Source: Aerococcus sanguinicola
GTDB lineage: Bacteria > Bacillota > Bacilli > Lactobacillales > Aerococcaceae
Direction: 5' to 3'
DNA length: 64,000 nt
Assembly: GCF_008726925.1 (NCBI RefSeq)
Contig: NZ_VYWO01000002.1
Location: 62,001-126,000 of the forward strand
Both the position numbers and the translations under genes were made by a program. Below the pieces are notes generated by a model. That model searched no databases. It saw nothing but the letters and a program-made list of their open reading frames with translations, and was not told the origin of the DNA. Positions 11,109 to 19,335 of this stretch are shown in pieces (positions within the stretch are counted from its first letter, which is position 1; every line of letters begins with the position of its first letter).

Positions 11109-12311
11109 TTACTCTACGCCGTTATTTTCAACGTATTCGCCGATAAAGGCGGCAACGGATTTGGCTGCGATGAGCATGGCATCTTCGTCCATGACGAATT
11201 TTGGATGGTGGTGGGGGTAGGCTTCGCCATCTTTTGGTGCGGCGCCGACCCAGAGATAAACGCCTGGTACTTTTTGGAGGAAGTAGGCGATGTCATCCGA
11301 TGGTGGTTGGGGTTGTTGGGTATCTACCCCTTCTGTCAGTTGGTCGAATGGATGGTCTTTAATCGCTTTGACGGCGAATTCGGTCACTTTTGGATCATTA
11401 TAAGCGACAGGGTAGTCGTTTTCGTAGTGGAGGTCGTAAGTGATGGCGAAGGAGTTTTTGATACCTTCGAGTTTGGCCTTGACTTCATGTTCGATGATGT
11501 CACGAACTTCTTGTGACATGGCACGAACGTCCCCACCCAGTGTTACTTCGCCTTGGATGGCGTTGTTAGCACCAGCTGCGTCGAAGTTCCCAATGGTAAT
11601 TGAACCCACATCGAAGGGATTCAAGCGGCGGCTAACCACACTTTGAATTTCCGTTACGAAGTAGGAAGCGGCAACGATGGTGTCGTTGGCTTGGTGAGGG
11701 GATGAGGCATGGCCACCCTTACCGTGTAGTGTTACCTTGAAGTTGGACCGGCCGGTATGGGCATTGCCTTCATGGTAGAAGACGCCCCCAGTTGGCATAT
11801 TGGTCATCACGTGGAGGGCAATGATATTGTCTACCCCGTCTAAGGCACCGTCTTCAATCATTGATTTAGCGCCACCTGGTGCGACTTCTTCTGCATTTTG
11901 GTGGATGATGACGAATTTACCGCTGAGCTGGTCTTTCATTTCAATTAAGGTTTGAGCAAGGACCATCAGATAGGCAGTATGGGCATCGTGGCCACAAGCG
12001 TGCATGGCACCTTCTTTTTTAGATGAGAAGTCTAGGCCAGTATCTTCCGTGAGGGGAAGGGCATCGAAGTCGGCACGGAGGGCAAGTGTTTTACCTTCTT
12101 TACCTGTATCGATGGTAACAACCAGCCCATAACCATTACCGACATTGGTGCGGACTTCACAATCAAGGTCCTTGTAGAAATCGGCGATGTATTGGGCCGT
12201 CTCCTTCTCTTCAAATGATACTTCTGGATTCTCATGGAAGTGACGACGAATTTCAATCATTTGATCTTCTTTCTCATCTAAACGCTTGTACAGCTCATCA
12301 ACGAGACTCAT
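11109..12311 (-). CDS. M20 family amidohydrolase (N-acyl-amino-acid deacylase type)
   Basis: A 400-residue metal-dependent aminoacylase or carboxypeptidase of the M20D type. IRRHFHENPEVSFEEKETA (about residues 21-39) is the N-terminal signature. The metal ligands are in HACGHDAHTAYLM near residue 108, followed by HQNAEEVAPGGAKSMIEDG near 138 and the C-terminal HHHPKF. Such enzymes remove acyl groups from amino acids or N-acetyl-diaminopimelate; the substrate cannot be assigned, as no lysine or dap genes are adjacent. AAGGAGGAAT serves the ATG at 12311. It stands alone and is followed directly by a hairpin repeat. Confidence 0.85.
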   Translation of the reverse strand: MSLVDELYKRLDEKEDQMIEIRRHFHENPEVSFEEKETAQYIADFYKDLDCEVRTNVGNGYGLVVTIDTGKEGKTLALRADFDALPLTEDTGLDFSSKKEGAMHACGHDAHTAYLMVLAQTLIEMKDQLSGKFVIIHQNAEEVAPGGAKSMIEDGALDGVDNIIALHVMTNMPTGGVFYHEGNAHTGRSNFKVTLHGKGGHASSPHQANDTIVAASYFVTEIQSVVSRRLNPFDVGSITIGNFDAAGANNAIQGEVTLGGDVRAMSQEVRDIIEHEVKAKLEGIKNSFAITYDLHYENDYPVAYNDPKVTEFAVKAIKDHPFDQLTEGVDTQQPQPPSDDIAYFLQKVPGVYLWVGAAPKDGEAYPHHHPKFVMDEDAMLIAAKSVAAFIGEYVENNGVE

Positions 12312-12419
12312 AATACATTCCTCCTTATTAATATTTCTCTAACAAATTTATTATACGCTAATCATCTCAAAAAGGAAAATGAATCCTTTTTGCCGCGCCT
12401 GTTGCCCTTTTAAATTTTA

Positions 12420-12428
12420 TGGTAGAAT
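12420..12428 (+). promoter_or_regulatory. Extended -10 promoter of the DUF2185-like gene
   Basis: TGGTAGAAT is an extended -10 (TGn plus TAGAAT), 33 bp before the ATG at 12462. TTGCCC at 12402 is a weak -35 at a short spacing. Confidence 0.4.
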
Positions 12429-12461
12429 GGATAAAAGCCTTTCAGTGATAGGAGATTGAAG

Positions 12462-13313
12462 ATGAAGCAATGGATTCCAAATGGTGGCCAATGTGCCGCA
12501 TCGCGCACCCTCTTGAAGAAACAAGGGGCCTTGCTTTGGGCTTGGCGCGAACCGGGACGATTTGATGGAGATAGCGGTTGGCGCTTCTTGTCTGAGCATG
12601 ACAACCAAGTGAGTCTGATGGATGAGAAGAGCATGGTCTATGTCGATATTAACCAGGTGGCCAAGATTGAACCAGCTATTGCAGGCATCTACTATTATCC
12701 AGAAGGGGCAGATTTTCAGTTTTCACCCTATTATGGCAAGCACTTTGTCTATAGCGATTCACTGGATAAGGTCGAAATGGTGACTAGCCAAGCTGACCTG
12801 CCCTTCAAAGATTCGAACTTCCGCCAGCATTTTCCTGACTTCGTCCATGCCCATGAGCGGCGTATTCGTGAGGAATTCGCCCTATCGGAAGAAGAGATCA
12901 GCCAACTCTCTGGCCTGCAGAGCGAAGTCGACCATCTTATTAATGTGCTCATGGGGACGCGGACAGACCAGCCCAAGAGCCTAGAAATTTATATTTTAGT
13001 AGGAATTCTCCTGGGCTATTTCAAGGAAAGGCAAGCTGCCAGTCCTCTGCCGGGCGACAAGATCCACCATGTCATTGCTACTGTGATCTACCGTCGCTTT
13101 GACTTGGCCATGGCACAAATCAAAGATTATTTGCTCGCCTACCAAGAAGCAGAGAGCCAGGAGGACCGCATGTCTGAGCGGCAAGTCCTCCGCTACGGAC
13201 GCCTCATTTATGACTACTTTGAAGCTAAGGAACTCGAGAATGCCTACAAGGAATACAATGCTCTGGTCAACCACCATTATAAAGCCCAATTAAAACAGAA
13301 AAAACACCTCTAA
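12462..13313 (+). CDS. DUF2185 (Imm33-like) domain protein with C-terminal helical region
   Basis: 283 residues. The first ~75 residues (AWREPGRFDGDSGWRFLS at about residues 26-43, then VYVDINQVAKIEPAI) resemble DUF2185, a domain also found as Imm33 in polymorphic-toxin immunity proteins. The rest is predicted helical and rich in Glu, Lys and Tyr; I do not recognise it. GGAG at 12451-12454 selects the ATG at 12462. It is monocistronic with its own extended -10 and terminator. No toxin gene is adjacent, so an immunity role is not supported by context. Confidence 0.55.
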   Translation: MKQWIPNGGQCAASRTLLKKQGALLWAWREPGRFDGDSGWRFLSEHDNQVSLMDEKSMVYVDINQVAKIEPAIAGIYYYPEGADFQFSPYYGKHFVYSDSLDKVEMVTSQADLPFKDSNFRQHFPDFVHAHERRIREEFALSEEEISQLSGLQSEVDHLINVLMGTRTDQPKSLEIYILVGILLGYFKERQAASPLPGDKIHHVIATVIYRRFDLAMAQIKDYLLAYQEAESQEDRMSERQVLRYGRLIYDYFEAKELENAYKEYNALVNHHYKAQLKQKKHL

Positions 13314-13317
13314 CAAG

Positions 13318-13370
13318 TCCAGCCTTTCTCAGATTAGTCAGCATGGGAAAGGACCTGGCTTTTTTGTTTT
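13318..13370 (+). terminator. Terminator after the DUF2185-like gene
   Basis: CCAGCCTTTC pairs with GGAAAGGACCTGG (two unpaired bases), followed by TTTTTTGTTTT. Confidence 0.8.
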
Positions 13371-13461
13371 GAAGAATTTTTTATATTGCCTAGCGGTGAA
13401 TCCACGAATGAAGCGGCTAGCAGTTAGCTCGCTAGAAATCCATTCCGCTCTTAATAATGAA

Positions 13462-13501
13462 AACAATCTAGCTAGGCTAGAGACTGCCTGGCTAGATTGT
13501 T
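13462..13501. other. Isolated strong hairpin in a gene-free region
   Basis: AACAATCTAGC pairs with GCTAGATTGTT, with AGGC and GCCT pairing inside. There is no T-run, so it is not a typical terminator. It lies in the 670-bp gap 13314-13983. Besides a terminator and three hairpin repeats, I see nothing else there; the part from 13371 to 13617 has no credible ORF. Confidence 0.5.
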
Positions 13502-13617
13502 AGTCCGTGGGTTATTATTTTATATCCCTGATCAGTGTCTTGTTGGATTCGGTCTGGCAACCCACACTTGAAGGGCTTATTTAAGTGTTAGGGAGCCGTT
13601 CAAAGATGAATTGCGCT

Positions 13618-13741
13618 CTCACACCCTAGTCGGGTTCAGGCCAGCAGAAATAGCTCCTCTTCACAAAGCTCCGCCGAAAACTTTCTGTCTTCTCTGGATC
13701 TTTGCTCCAGAGGTCTATTTCTCCCGCTAGCCTTCACACCC
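13618..13741 (-). repeat. Hairpin repeat, subfamily I (array copy 3 in minus reading)
   Basis: Minus-strand arms AGAAATAG and CTATTTCT pair, with ACCTCTGGAG opposite GAAGAGGAG and the CGAACCCGACTA-like tail. It shares its border GGGTGTGAA with the next unit. Confidence 0.85.
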
Positions 13742-13866
13742 TGATCTAGTCGGGTTCGCAGAGGCAGAAGCTTCTCCACTTCACACGATCGAAACGTGCA
13801 AGCAGAGCTTGCCCTTTTTCGTTCGTGCTCCAGTGGTAAGCTTCTAACCGCCTCTGCTCACACCCT
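13733..13866 (-). repeat. Hairpin repeat, subfamily II
   Basis: Arms GCAGAGGC/GCCTCTGC, AGAAGCTT/AAGCTTCT and ACCACTGGAG opposite GAAGTGGAG. The apical part contains GCAAGC/GCTTGC flanked by an ACGAACGAAA-type segment. It is closely related to the copy at 62418. Confidence 0.85.
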
Positions 13867-13982
13867 TTAGTCGGGTTCAGGCTAGCAGAAATAGCTCCTC
13901 TTCAGCAAAATCCGCCGAAGACTTTCAGTCTTCTTTGGCTTTTGCCTCCAGAGGTCTATTTCTCCCGCTAGCCTTCACACCC
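13858..13982 (-). repeat. Hairpin repeat, subfamily I, directly after a stop codon
   Basis: On the minus strand it begins GGGTGTGAA within 2 bp of the stop of the 74-residue gene. Arms GGCTAGC/GCTAGCC and AGAAATAG/CTATTTCT pair. It is the first of three tandem units. Confidence 0.85.
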
Positions 13983-13983
13983 T

Positions 13984-14208
13984 TTAGATCATAGCGGCGT
14001 CGTAGTCGTCTTCGAAGGCTTGCATTTCTTCTTGGGAGACGTGGTCGAGGCTATGGACGGCTAGGGTTTCGTTGAAGTCTTCCCGGGCCAGGGGGTTAGT
14101 GGCGGACCAGGTATCGGCTTGGCCGAAGTTGTCGTCGTCCCAGGCTTCGTCTAGGATGAGCATTTGTTGGCGCCATTTTTTATAGATTTCAAATTGTTGG
14201 TCGTGCAT
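13984..14208 (-). CDS. Small acidic protein of unknown function
   Basis: 74 residues, strongly acidic (WDDDNFGQ, AFEDDYDAAMI), with no membrane segment and no recognised family. It lies 9 bp after the amidase gene on the same strand, with AGGAGGTAAC before its ATG, so the two form an operon. A partner role for the amidase is possible but not shown. Its stop is followed at once by three tandem hairpin repeats. Confidence 0.7.
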   Translation of the reverse strand: MHDQQFEIYKKWRQQMLILDEAWDDDNFGQADTWSATNPLAREDFNETLAVHSLDHVSQEEMQAFEDDYDAAMI

Positions 14209-14217
14209 AGTTACCTC

Positions 14218-15696
14218 CTAAATTAAATCCGGGTAGTAGTGGAAGCGGTCTTCTCTTTCTAAGTAGGCAGACAGGCCGAGTAAGAGGGCTTCTTCTCCCT
14301 TGTTAGCAACCAGCTGAACCCCTAGTGGCAAGCCATTTTGGCAGGTATGGAGGGGTAGGCTGATGGCGGGTTGGCCGGTTAAATTATAGATCATGGCGAA
14401 GGGAGAGGCAAGTAAGCCCTTCTTGAAGACTTGGAAGACTAGGTCGGCTAAGTCTGACTCCGAAAGTTCTTCGGCCCGGAGCATGTGCTCGTAGTCGGCT
14501 GAGCTATAGAGCTTATCGTCGACGCGAGGGGCAGCTTGGGCGGTACTTGGCTGAATCAGAATATCATAAGTCTGATGGAAGTCGTCCATGATTTCGGCTG
14601 CTTGGTCCCAAGTGTCAAAGATTTGGCTGTAACGGTAGGCGGGAATGGTCTTCCCATATTGGGCCATGGTCCAGGTCTGGATTTCTACATCTTCGCGTTT
14701 AATTTGACGTTTAATCTGTTGCTCGATGCCAAGAAAGCTAGCAGCCATTTCGGCACCGTTCATTTGATAGTAGCCGCGGACGAGTTCTTGACCATCGATT
14801 TTAGGATCAGCTGCTTCAACCTGGAAGCCTTGATCGCGAAGGAAGCGGACTGTGTTTTCAATGGCTTCAATGGCTTCAGGAGAGACCTCAGTTCCTACGG
14901 GTGATTGGGTGGAATAAGCGATACGCAGGCCTTTGACGGCGCGGATGGCTTCTTTGATATGGGCCTTAGGAATAGGTAGGGTTTGAAAAGGCATGGGTTT
15001 GAGATTACTCTGGAGGGCAAGCAACAATTGGGCGGTGTCGCGGATGGACTTGGTCATCATGAAGCCGACCGGTGCCCCGCCCCAGCTCCGCCACTTGCGC
15101 GGGCCGGTCGCTGTCCGGACCCGGGTGGGTTTGAGTCCGACCAAACCGGAGAAGGAGGCTGGAATCCGAATTGACCCCCCACCATCACTTGCTGTGGCTA
15201 GGGGGACGATGCCAGCTTGGACTGCGGCAGCTGCTCCACCGCTCGACCCACCCGCATTGTAGCTGAGATCGATGGGATTGTGGACGGGACCATAGTAGTC
15301 GGAGTCACTGATAAATTTGAGGCCAAATTCGGGCACATTGGATTGGCCAATGGGAATGAGTCCAGTGGCCATAACGGATTGGGAGAAGTTAGAGGTCACA
15401 GGAGCAATTTGATCCTTGAGCAGGCGGGCACCAGAAGTAGCGGGCATGCCCTTAATATTGTGGCCCAGGTCCTTCATGAGGGTGGGGAGACCGGCGAAGA
15501 GGGTCTGACTATGGTCTTTTTGGGTTAAGTCTTGGGCATAGTCTTCAAAGAGTCGGGTCACTGCATTCAGCTTAGGGTTAATGGCCTTGGCTTTGTCAAT
15601 GGCTTGGTGGACGAGCTCTTGACTGGTCGTTTGCCCGCGTCGAATTTGGTCAGCTAGACCTGTCGCGTCATCGGGGTAGCTTTTGAAATAGTCCAT
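14218..15696 (-). CDS. Amidase-signature family hydrolase
   Basis: 492 residues of the amidase signature (AS) family. The catalytic Lys is expected in LPTLMKDLGHN near residue 70. The Ser-rich YNAGGSSGGAAAAVQAG segment near residues 145-161 holds the cis-Ser and nucleophile, followed by GGGSIRIPASFSGLVGLKPT. The C-terminal TGQPAISLPLH is also typical. GatA is unlikely because no gatB or gatC is adjacent; the 6-aminohexanoate-oligomer or general amidase type is more likely. The substrate is unknown. GAAAGGAAG lies before the ATG. Confidence 0.85.
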   Translation of the reverse strand: MDYFKSYPDDATGLADQIRRGQTTSQELVHQAIDKAKAINPKLNAVTRLFEDYAQDLTQKDHSQTLFAGLPTLMKDLGHNIKGMPATSGARLLKDQIAPVTSNFSQSVMATGLIPIGQSNVPEFGLKFISDSDYYGPVHNPIDLSYNAGGSSGGAAAAVQAGIVPLATASDGGGSIRIPASFSGLVGLKPTRVRTATGPRKWRSWGGAPVGFMMTKSIRDTAQLLLALQSNLKPMPFQTLPIPKAHIKEAIRAVKGLRIAYSTQSPVGTEVSPEAIEAIENTVRFLRDQGFQVEAADPKIDGQELVRGYYQMNGAEMAASFLGIEQQIKRQIKREDVEIQTWTMAQYGKTIPAYRYSQIFDTWDQAAEIMDDFHQTYDILIQPSTAQAAPRVDDKLYSSADYEHMLRAEELSESDLADLVFQVFKKGLLASPFAMIYNLTGQPAISLPLHTCQNGLPLGVQLVANKGEEALLLGLSAYLEREDRFHYYPDLI

Positions 15697-15805
15697 GGTA
15701 TCTTCCTTTCTGTGGCAGCTATCTGATTAGGCCTATTATAACAAAGTTCGCACGGACTTGAGGGCTTGAATTTAAGGTTTAGATGATAAAATAATGAGAC
15801 AGGAC

Positions 15806-15835
15806 TTGTCAGACATCTCATCCTTGGTGTATAAT
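15806..15835 (+). promoter_or_regulatory. Promoter of the ArsD-like/ilvE pair
   Basis: TTGTCA (15806-15811) and TATAAT (15830-15835) with an 18-bp spacer, 31 bp before the ATG at 15867. Confidence 0.65.
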
Positions 15836-15866
15836 AATTAGAAAACACAAAAAAAGAGGTGTGAAA

Positions 15867-16244
15867 ATGAAAAAAGTGCAATTATTCCAACCATTGGGGG
15901 AATCATTGGGCTGCTGTGGGGGCTCCGAAGAATGTTCATTGACAGAAAATTCAATCATCAATACGGAAGCTAATGTCAAAGAGCTGAACCGGGTGGAGGC
16001 TTTCTTTAATGCACTCAAGGATGAAGAAGGTTATTTTGTGACTATCCACGACCCAGCCAGCGACGGTTTTATGTTCACCCATACAGAGGTTGTCATGCGT
16101 AAGCTCAAAGCATATGGAGAGGAAATTCTTCCTATTATTTTGATTGACGACCAGGTAGTCAGTGTTGCGGAATTTCCGAGCAACCAAGCCCTAGCGGATA
16201 TGGTTGGACTCACTCACACCCAAGCTGTAGAATATATGTGTTAG
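15867..16244 (+). CDS. ArsD-like small protein with vicinal cysteines
   Basis: 125 residues. The layout resembles ArsD, the As(III) metallochaperone and weak repressor of ars operons. A short beta strand (KKVQLFQPLG) leads into a Cys pair, Cys16-Cys17, with a third Cys at 23, comparable to Cys12/13/18 of the plasmid ArsD. The middle has VVMRKLKAYGEEILPIILIDDQVV, like the thioredoxin-fold LPAILLDG region. No arsA, arsB or arsR is present; instead ilvE follows 24 bp later. A redox or metal role is inference. The ATG at 15867 is favoured by AAAGAGGTG. Confidence 0.6.
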   Translation: MKKVQLFQPLGESLGCCGGSEECSLTENSIINTEANVKELNRVEAFFNALKDEEGYFVTIHDPASDGFMFTHTEVVMRKLKAYGEEILPIILIDDQVVSVAEFPSNQALADMVGLTHTQAVEYMC

Positions 16245-16268
16245 TAAGATTATGAAGGAGGACCACTA

Positions 16269-17297
16269 ATGACAGTAGATATCGATTGGAAGAACCTAGG
16301 TTTCGATTACATGAACCTGCCTTATCGTTGGCGGGCATACTACAAGGATGGGGAATGGTATAAGCAAGGTTTGGAAACAGACAACCAGCTCCACATTTCT
16401 GAAGGCTCCCCTGCCTTGCACTATGGCCAGCAAGCCTTTGAAGGGATGAAGGCCTACCGGACCAAGGAAGGCAAGGTCCAACTCTTCCGTCCAGACCAAA
16501 ATGCTAAACGTTTCCAAGTGTCGGCAGAACGAATGATGATGCCTAAGATCCCTGTCGAAGACTTCGTGCATGCGGTCAAGGAAGCAGTGAAGGCTAATAT
16601 TGACTATGTTCCTCCTTATGAAAGTGGGGCGACCCTCTATATTCGTCCACTCCTAATTGGGGTAGGTGATAATATCGGCGTCCATCCTGCCAAGGAATAT
16701 ATCTTCACTGTCTTCGTGATGCCAGTTGGGCCTTACTTCAAGGGTGGACTTGCGCCTCAACATTTCGTCACTTCAGAATACGACCGGGCAGCGCCTATGG
16801 GGACCGGCGGCGTGAAAGTCGGCGGCAACTATGCGTCTAGCCTACAGCCAGGGGCCAGCGCCCATGACGAAGACTACGCCGATGTGATCTACTTGGATCC
16901 TAAGACCCATACCAAGATCGAAGAAATTGGCTCTTCTAACTTCTATGGGATTGAACGTGGCACGCATAAGTTCGTCACACCAAAATCACCTTCTATCTTA
17001 CCTTCCATTACCAAGTACTCCCTGCTCCACTTAGCAGAAGAACGCTTGGGCTTAGAAGTGGAACAAGGGGATTGCTACATCGATGACTTGGACCGCTTTG
17101 AAGAAGCTGGTGCTATGGGGACAGCTGCCATTATTACACCAATTGGCTCCATTACCCATCAAGGCCACCGTCACAACTTCGGCACTGGCCAAGAAGTTGG
17201 CGCAATCACGGAAAAACTTTATCATGAATTATTGGGCATTCAATTCGGAGATATCGAAGCTCCTGAGGGTTGGATTGTTCCAGTTGAAGCTGATTAA
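16269..17297 (+). CDS. ilvE: Branched-chain amino-acid aminotransferase
   Basis: PLP fold-type IV aminotransferase that interconverts Leu, Ile, Val and their 2-oxo acids with 2-oxoglutarate. 342 residues, the length of the larger BCAT group. ALHYGQQAFEGMKAYR near residue 49, LYIRPLLIG near 125, GGVKVGGNYA with the PLP Lys at about 183, and EEIGSSNFYG near 219 are all conserved. AAGGAGGACC sits before the ATG. It shares an operon with the ArsD-like gene. No other ilv or leu gene is in the window, so a catabolic or scavenging use is as likely as biosynthesis. Confidence 0.95.
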   Translation: MTVDIDWKNLGFDYMNLPYRWRAYYKDGEWYKQGLETDNQLHISEGSPALHYGQQAFEGMKAYRTKEGKVQLFRPDQNAKRFQVSAERMMMPKIPVEDFVHAVKEAVKANIDYVPPYESGATLYIRPLLIGVGDNIGVHPAKEYIFTVFVMPVGPYFKGGLAPQHFVTSEYDRAAPMGTGGVKVGGNYASSLQPGASAHDEDYADVIYLDPKTHTKIEEIGSSNFYGIERGTHKFVTPKSPSILPSITKYSLLHLAEERLGLEVEQGDCYIDDLDRFEEAGAMGTAAIITPIGSITHQGHRHNFGTGQEVGAITEKLYHELLGIQFGDIEAPEGWIVPVEAD

Positions 17298-17357
17298 GCC
17301 TCGCCTAGCGGTCGCCATTCTCTATTGATCAATATGCTACACAGACGATACGCTAGC

Positions 17358-17412
17358 GAAAAAGCACTTCCAAACTTCCCTATTGCGAGGAAGCGGAAGT
17401 GCTTTTTTATTT
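17358..17412 (+). terminator. Terminator after ilvE
   Basis: AAAAGCACTTCC pairs with GGAAGTGCTTTT, with AACTTCC and GGAAGC nearby in the loop. A T-run follows. Confidence 0.85.
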
Positions 17413-17470
17413 GTGTAGTTATTGGAAATTTTATCATATTATGCAAGTGAGCAAGCCTTGTGCTAATGAA

Positions 17471-17512
17471 TGTGCTCCAGTGGTAAGCTTCTAACCGCCT
17501 TTGCTCAAACCT
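17471..17512 (-). repeat. Truncated hairpin repeat, subfamily II
   Basis: Only the half that adjoins the mgtE stop remains: on the minus strand AGGTTTGAGC, then AGAAGCTTACCACTGGAGCA. The complementary half is missing or decayed, so the hairpin cannot form. Confidence 0.7.
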
Positions 17513-17514
17513 TT

Positions 17515-18885
17515 TTACAACAAGTGCATGAGATATGTGGCTAGGCTGAAGTAAATGAGCAGGCCGGTGGCGTCTGTTAGGGTGGTGATGAAGGGGCCTG
17601 AAGCGACGGCTGGGTCGATATGGATCTTGCTGAAGAGGGTAGGGACGAGGTAGCCGATGACGGTTGATACGGACAGGGTAACGGCTAGGGAAATTCCAAT
17701 AATGAAGGAGAGGACGAGGTTACCAAATAGGAAGTAGGCCACGCCACAGATGGTGAGACCAGCTGCTAGTCCAATAATAATCCCAGCAACCAATTCCTTC
17801 CAAATGAGGGACCAGAAGCTTTCACTGGTATCACCCAGGGTCAGCCGGCGGACGGAGACAGCCAGGGATTGGGTGCCCACATTACCTGCTGAGTCCATAA
17901 TAATGGGCATAAAGACAGCGAGGACCACGACCCGAGACAAGGTCGATTCAAACATATTAATGAGATTAGCCGAAACCAAGCCAAGGAAGATCAGGATAAT
18001 GATCCAAGGCAGACGGTTTTTGACCGTTTCTAGGATCCCTTCTTTATCGGTTTCATTGTCAGCCGATCCACTGATCCCAGCAAAACGATGGAAGTCTTCT
18101 GTTGTTTCTAAATCCATGACGTCCATCACATCGTCGACTGTGACAATCCCCACTAATTTGCCCTGGCTATCCACGACCGGAAGAGCCAGTAAGTCATATT
18201 CCTTGATGATTCGGGCAACTTCTTCCTGGTCCATGCCAATATCAGCTTGGACTAATTGGCTGTTCATGATATCTTGGACCGGGCAGTCCCCAGCTGAGCG
18301 CAGGAGTTCACGCAGGGAGAGGACACCCAGTAAGTGGCGGGCCTCATCCACGACATAGACATAGTAGATAGTTTCAACTGTCGAAGCGCTTTGGCGGATT
18401 TGCGTAATCACTTGGTCAGCACTGTCATGGGCATAGACTGTCAGGACTTCAGTTGTCATGATGGCTCCCGCTGTTTGGAAGTCATGCTCTAGGATGGCTT
18501 CGATGGCTTGACGGTCAGCTGGCAACATACTTTCTAGGACATGTTGCCGGTCTTCTTGGGGAAGTTCATGGATGAAGGCTGTGACCTCATCGTCAGCGAC
18601 ATACGTGAAGACCTCTGTCATATAGTCAGCTGGCAGGTCCTCGATCGCTTGGCGCCGCCCCTTATAGTCCAAGTGTTCGAAGAGTTCCGCGAATTCGCTA
18701 GCTTGGAGGAGGTCGACGATTTTATATTTCTTTTCAGGGTAGAGCTTGTGGAAGACAGCGACTTGATCTTTCTCGTGGAGTTTCAAGAAGAGCTCGCGGA
18801 AGTCATCGCGCCGATTGTCTTGGATACTCTTATAGATGGCTTGGTAGTAGTCTTTCCGGTTGAGTCGGTTTAATTTAATGGCCAT
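17515..18885 (-). CDS. mgtE: Magnesium transporter MgtE
   Basis: 456 residues with the full MgtE order: a helical N domain (about residues 1-130), two CBS domains (about 135-255), a linking helix and five membrane helices. The pore segment PIIMDSAGNVGTQSLA lies near residue 330. Mg2+ held between the N and CBS domains gates the channel in this family. The start at 18885 is set by AAAGGTGA; the first ORF codon, at 18894, is a GTG inside that site. An M-box riboswitch lies upstream. A truncated hairpin repeat abuts the stop. Confidence 0.95.
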   Translation of the reverse strand: MAIKLNRLNRKDYYQAIYKSIQDNRRDDFRELFLKLHEKDQVAVFHKLYPEKKYKIVDLLQASEFAELFEHLDYKGRRQAIEDLPADYMTEVFTYVADDEVTAFIHELPQEDRQHVLESMLPADRQAIEAILEHDFQTAGAIMTTEVLTVYAHDSADQVITQIRQSASTVETIYYVYVVDEARHLLGVLSLRELLRSAGDCPVQDIMNSQLVQADIGMDQEEVARIIKEYDLLALPVVDSQGKLVGIVTVDDVMDVMDLETTEDFHRFAGISGSADNETDKEGILETVKNRLPWIIILIFLGLVSANLINMFESTLSRVVVLAVFMPIIMDSAGNVGTQSLAVSVRRLTLGDTSESFWSLIWKELVAGIIIGLAAGLTICGVAYFLFGNLVLSFIIGISLAVTLSVSTVIGYLVPTLFSKIHIDPAVASGPFITTLTDATGLLIYFSLATYLMHLL

Positions 18886-18956
18886 AATAATCACCTTTCC
18901 TCACCTTGGGGAAAGGCCACCGCACAGAGGGCTAAGGGTTTGGAGATTGCTTCAGA

Positions 18957-19190
18957 ATAAAAAAACGCTCAACAAGAGCGTGAGCGTGAATCGTCCAGGA
19001 GTAGTCGGCAAACACCTCATCGCATAGTTTTAGCACTTATTAGCATAGGAATAGCTCCAGCCACATTAGAAAATCCCTTAATTCGAGAATTTCTGCTGAC
19101 CCGTTGGCATCTTTGGATGTTTCTGGGCAGTGGCGTCTCTCTAATACAGTAACCTCACCTAACAAGGTTTATTCATATTTCACCCCTAGG
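18957..19190 (-). ncRNA. M-box (ykoK) Mg2+ riboswitch with terminator
   Basis: Read on the minus strand it has the M-box landmarks in order: TTAGGTGAGG, CTGCCCAGAAACATCCAAAG, GCCAACGGGTCAGCAGAAAT, GGCTGGAGC and ATGCTAATAAGTGCTAAAAC. It ends in the hairpin ACGCTC-TTGTT-GAGCGT with seven T (18981-18957). High Mg2+ is expected to favour the terminator and shut off mgtE. The 5' border is approximate. Confidence 0.93.
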
Positions 19191-19197
19191 ATAGCAG

Positions 19198-19227
19198 ACT
19201 CTAGCCTAAGATTCAAGCCCTTGTCAA
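19198..19227 (-). promoter_or_regulatory. Promoter of the M-box/mgtE transcript
   Basis: Minus-strand TTGACA (19227-19222) and TAGAGT (19203-19198) with an 18-bp spacer, just upstream of the riboswitch. Confidence 0.55.
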
Positions 19228-19292
19228 ACAATACCTTAGGCCTGTCTAAATGGCTTAGCCTGCAAATTCCCTGTAAAGGCTAAAATAAATCA

Positions 19293-19301
19293 TGCTATAA
19301 T
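19293..19301 (+). promoter_or_regulatory. Extended -10 promoter of purB copy 1
   Basis: TGCTATAAT is an extended -10 (TGn plus TATAAT), 34 bp before the ATG. No convincing -35 and no PurBox are visible, unlike at purE. Confidence 0.6.
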
Positions 19302-19335
19302 AACAGTGAAATCCAAAAAAAAGAGGAGTAGTCAC

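Noticed and set aside
10859..11146. ORFs of 71-95 codons over the repeat at 10978
   Set aside because: They cross a terminator hairpin, the repeat and the end of the M20 gene; no coding signature.
13618..13982. CRISPR array in the 13.6-14 kb repeats
   Set aside because: Units are about 125 bp hairpins with shared borders, no 30-bp spacers and no cas genes.
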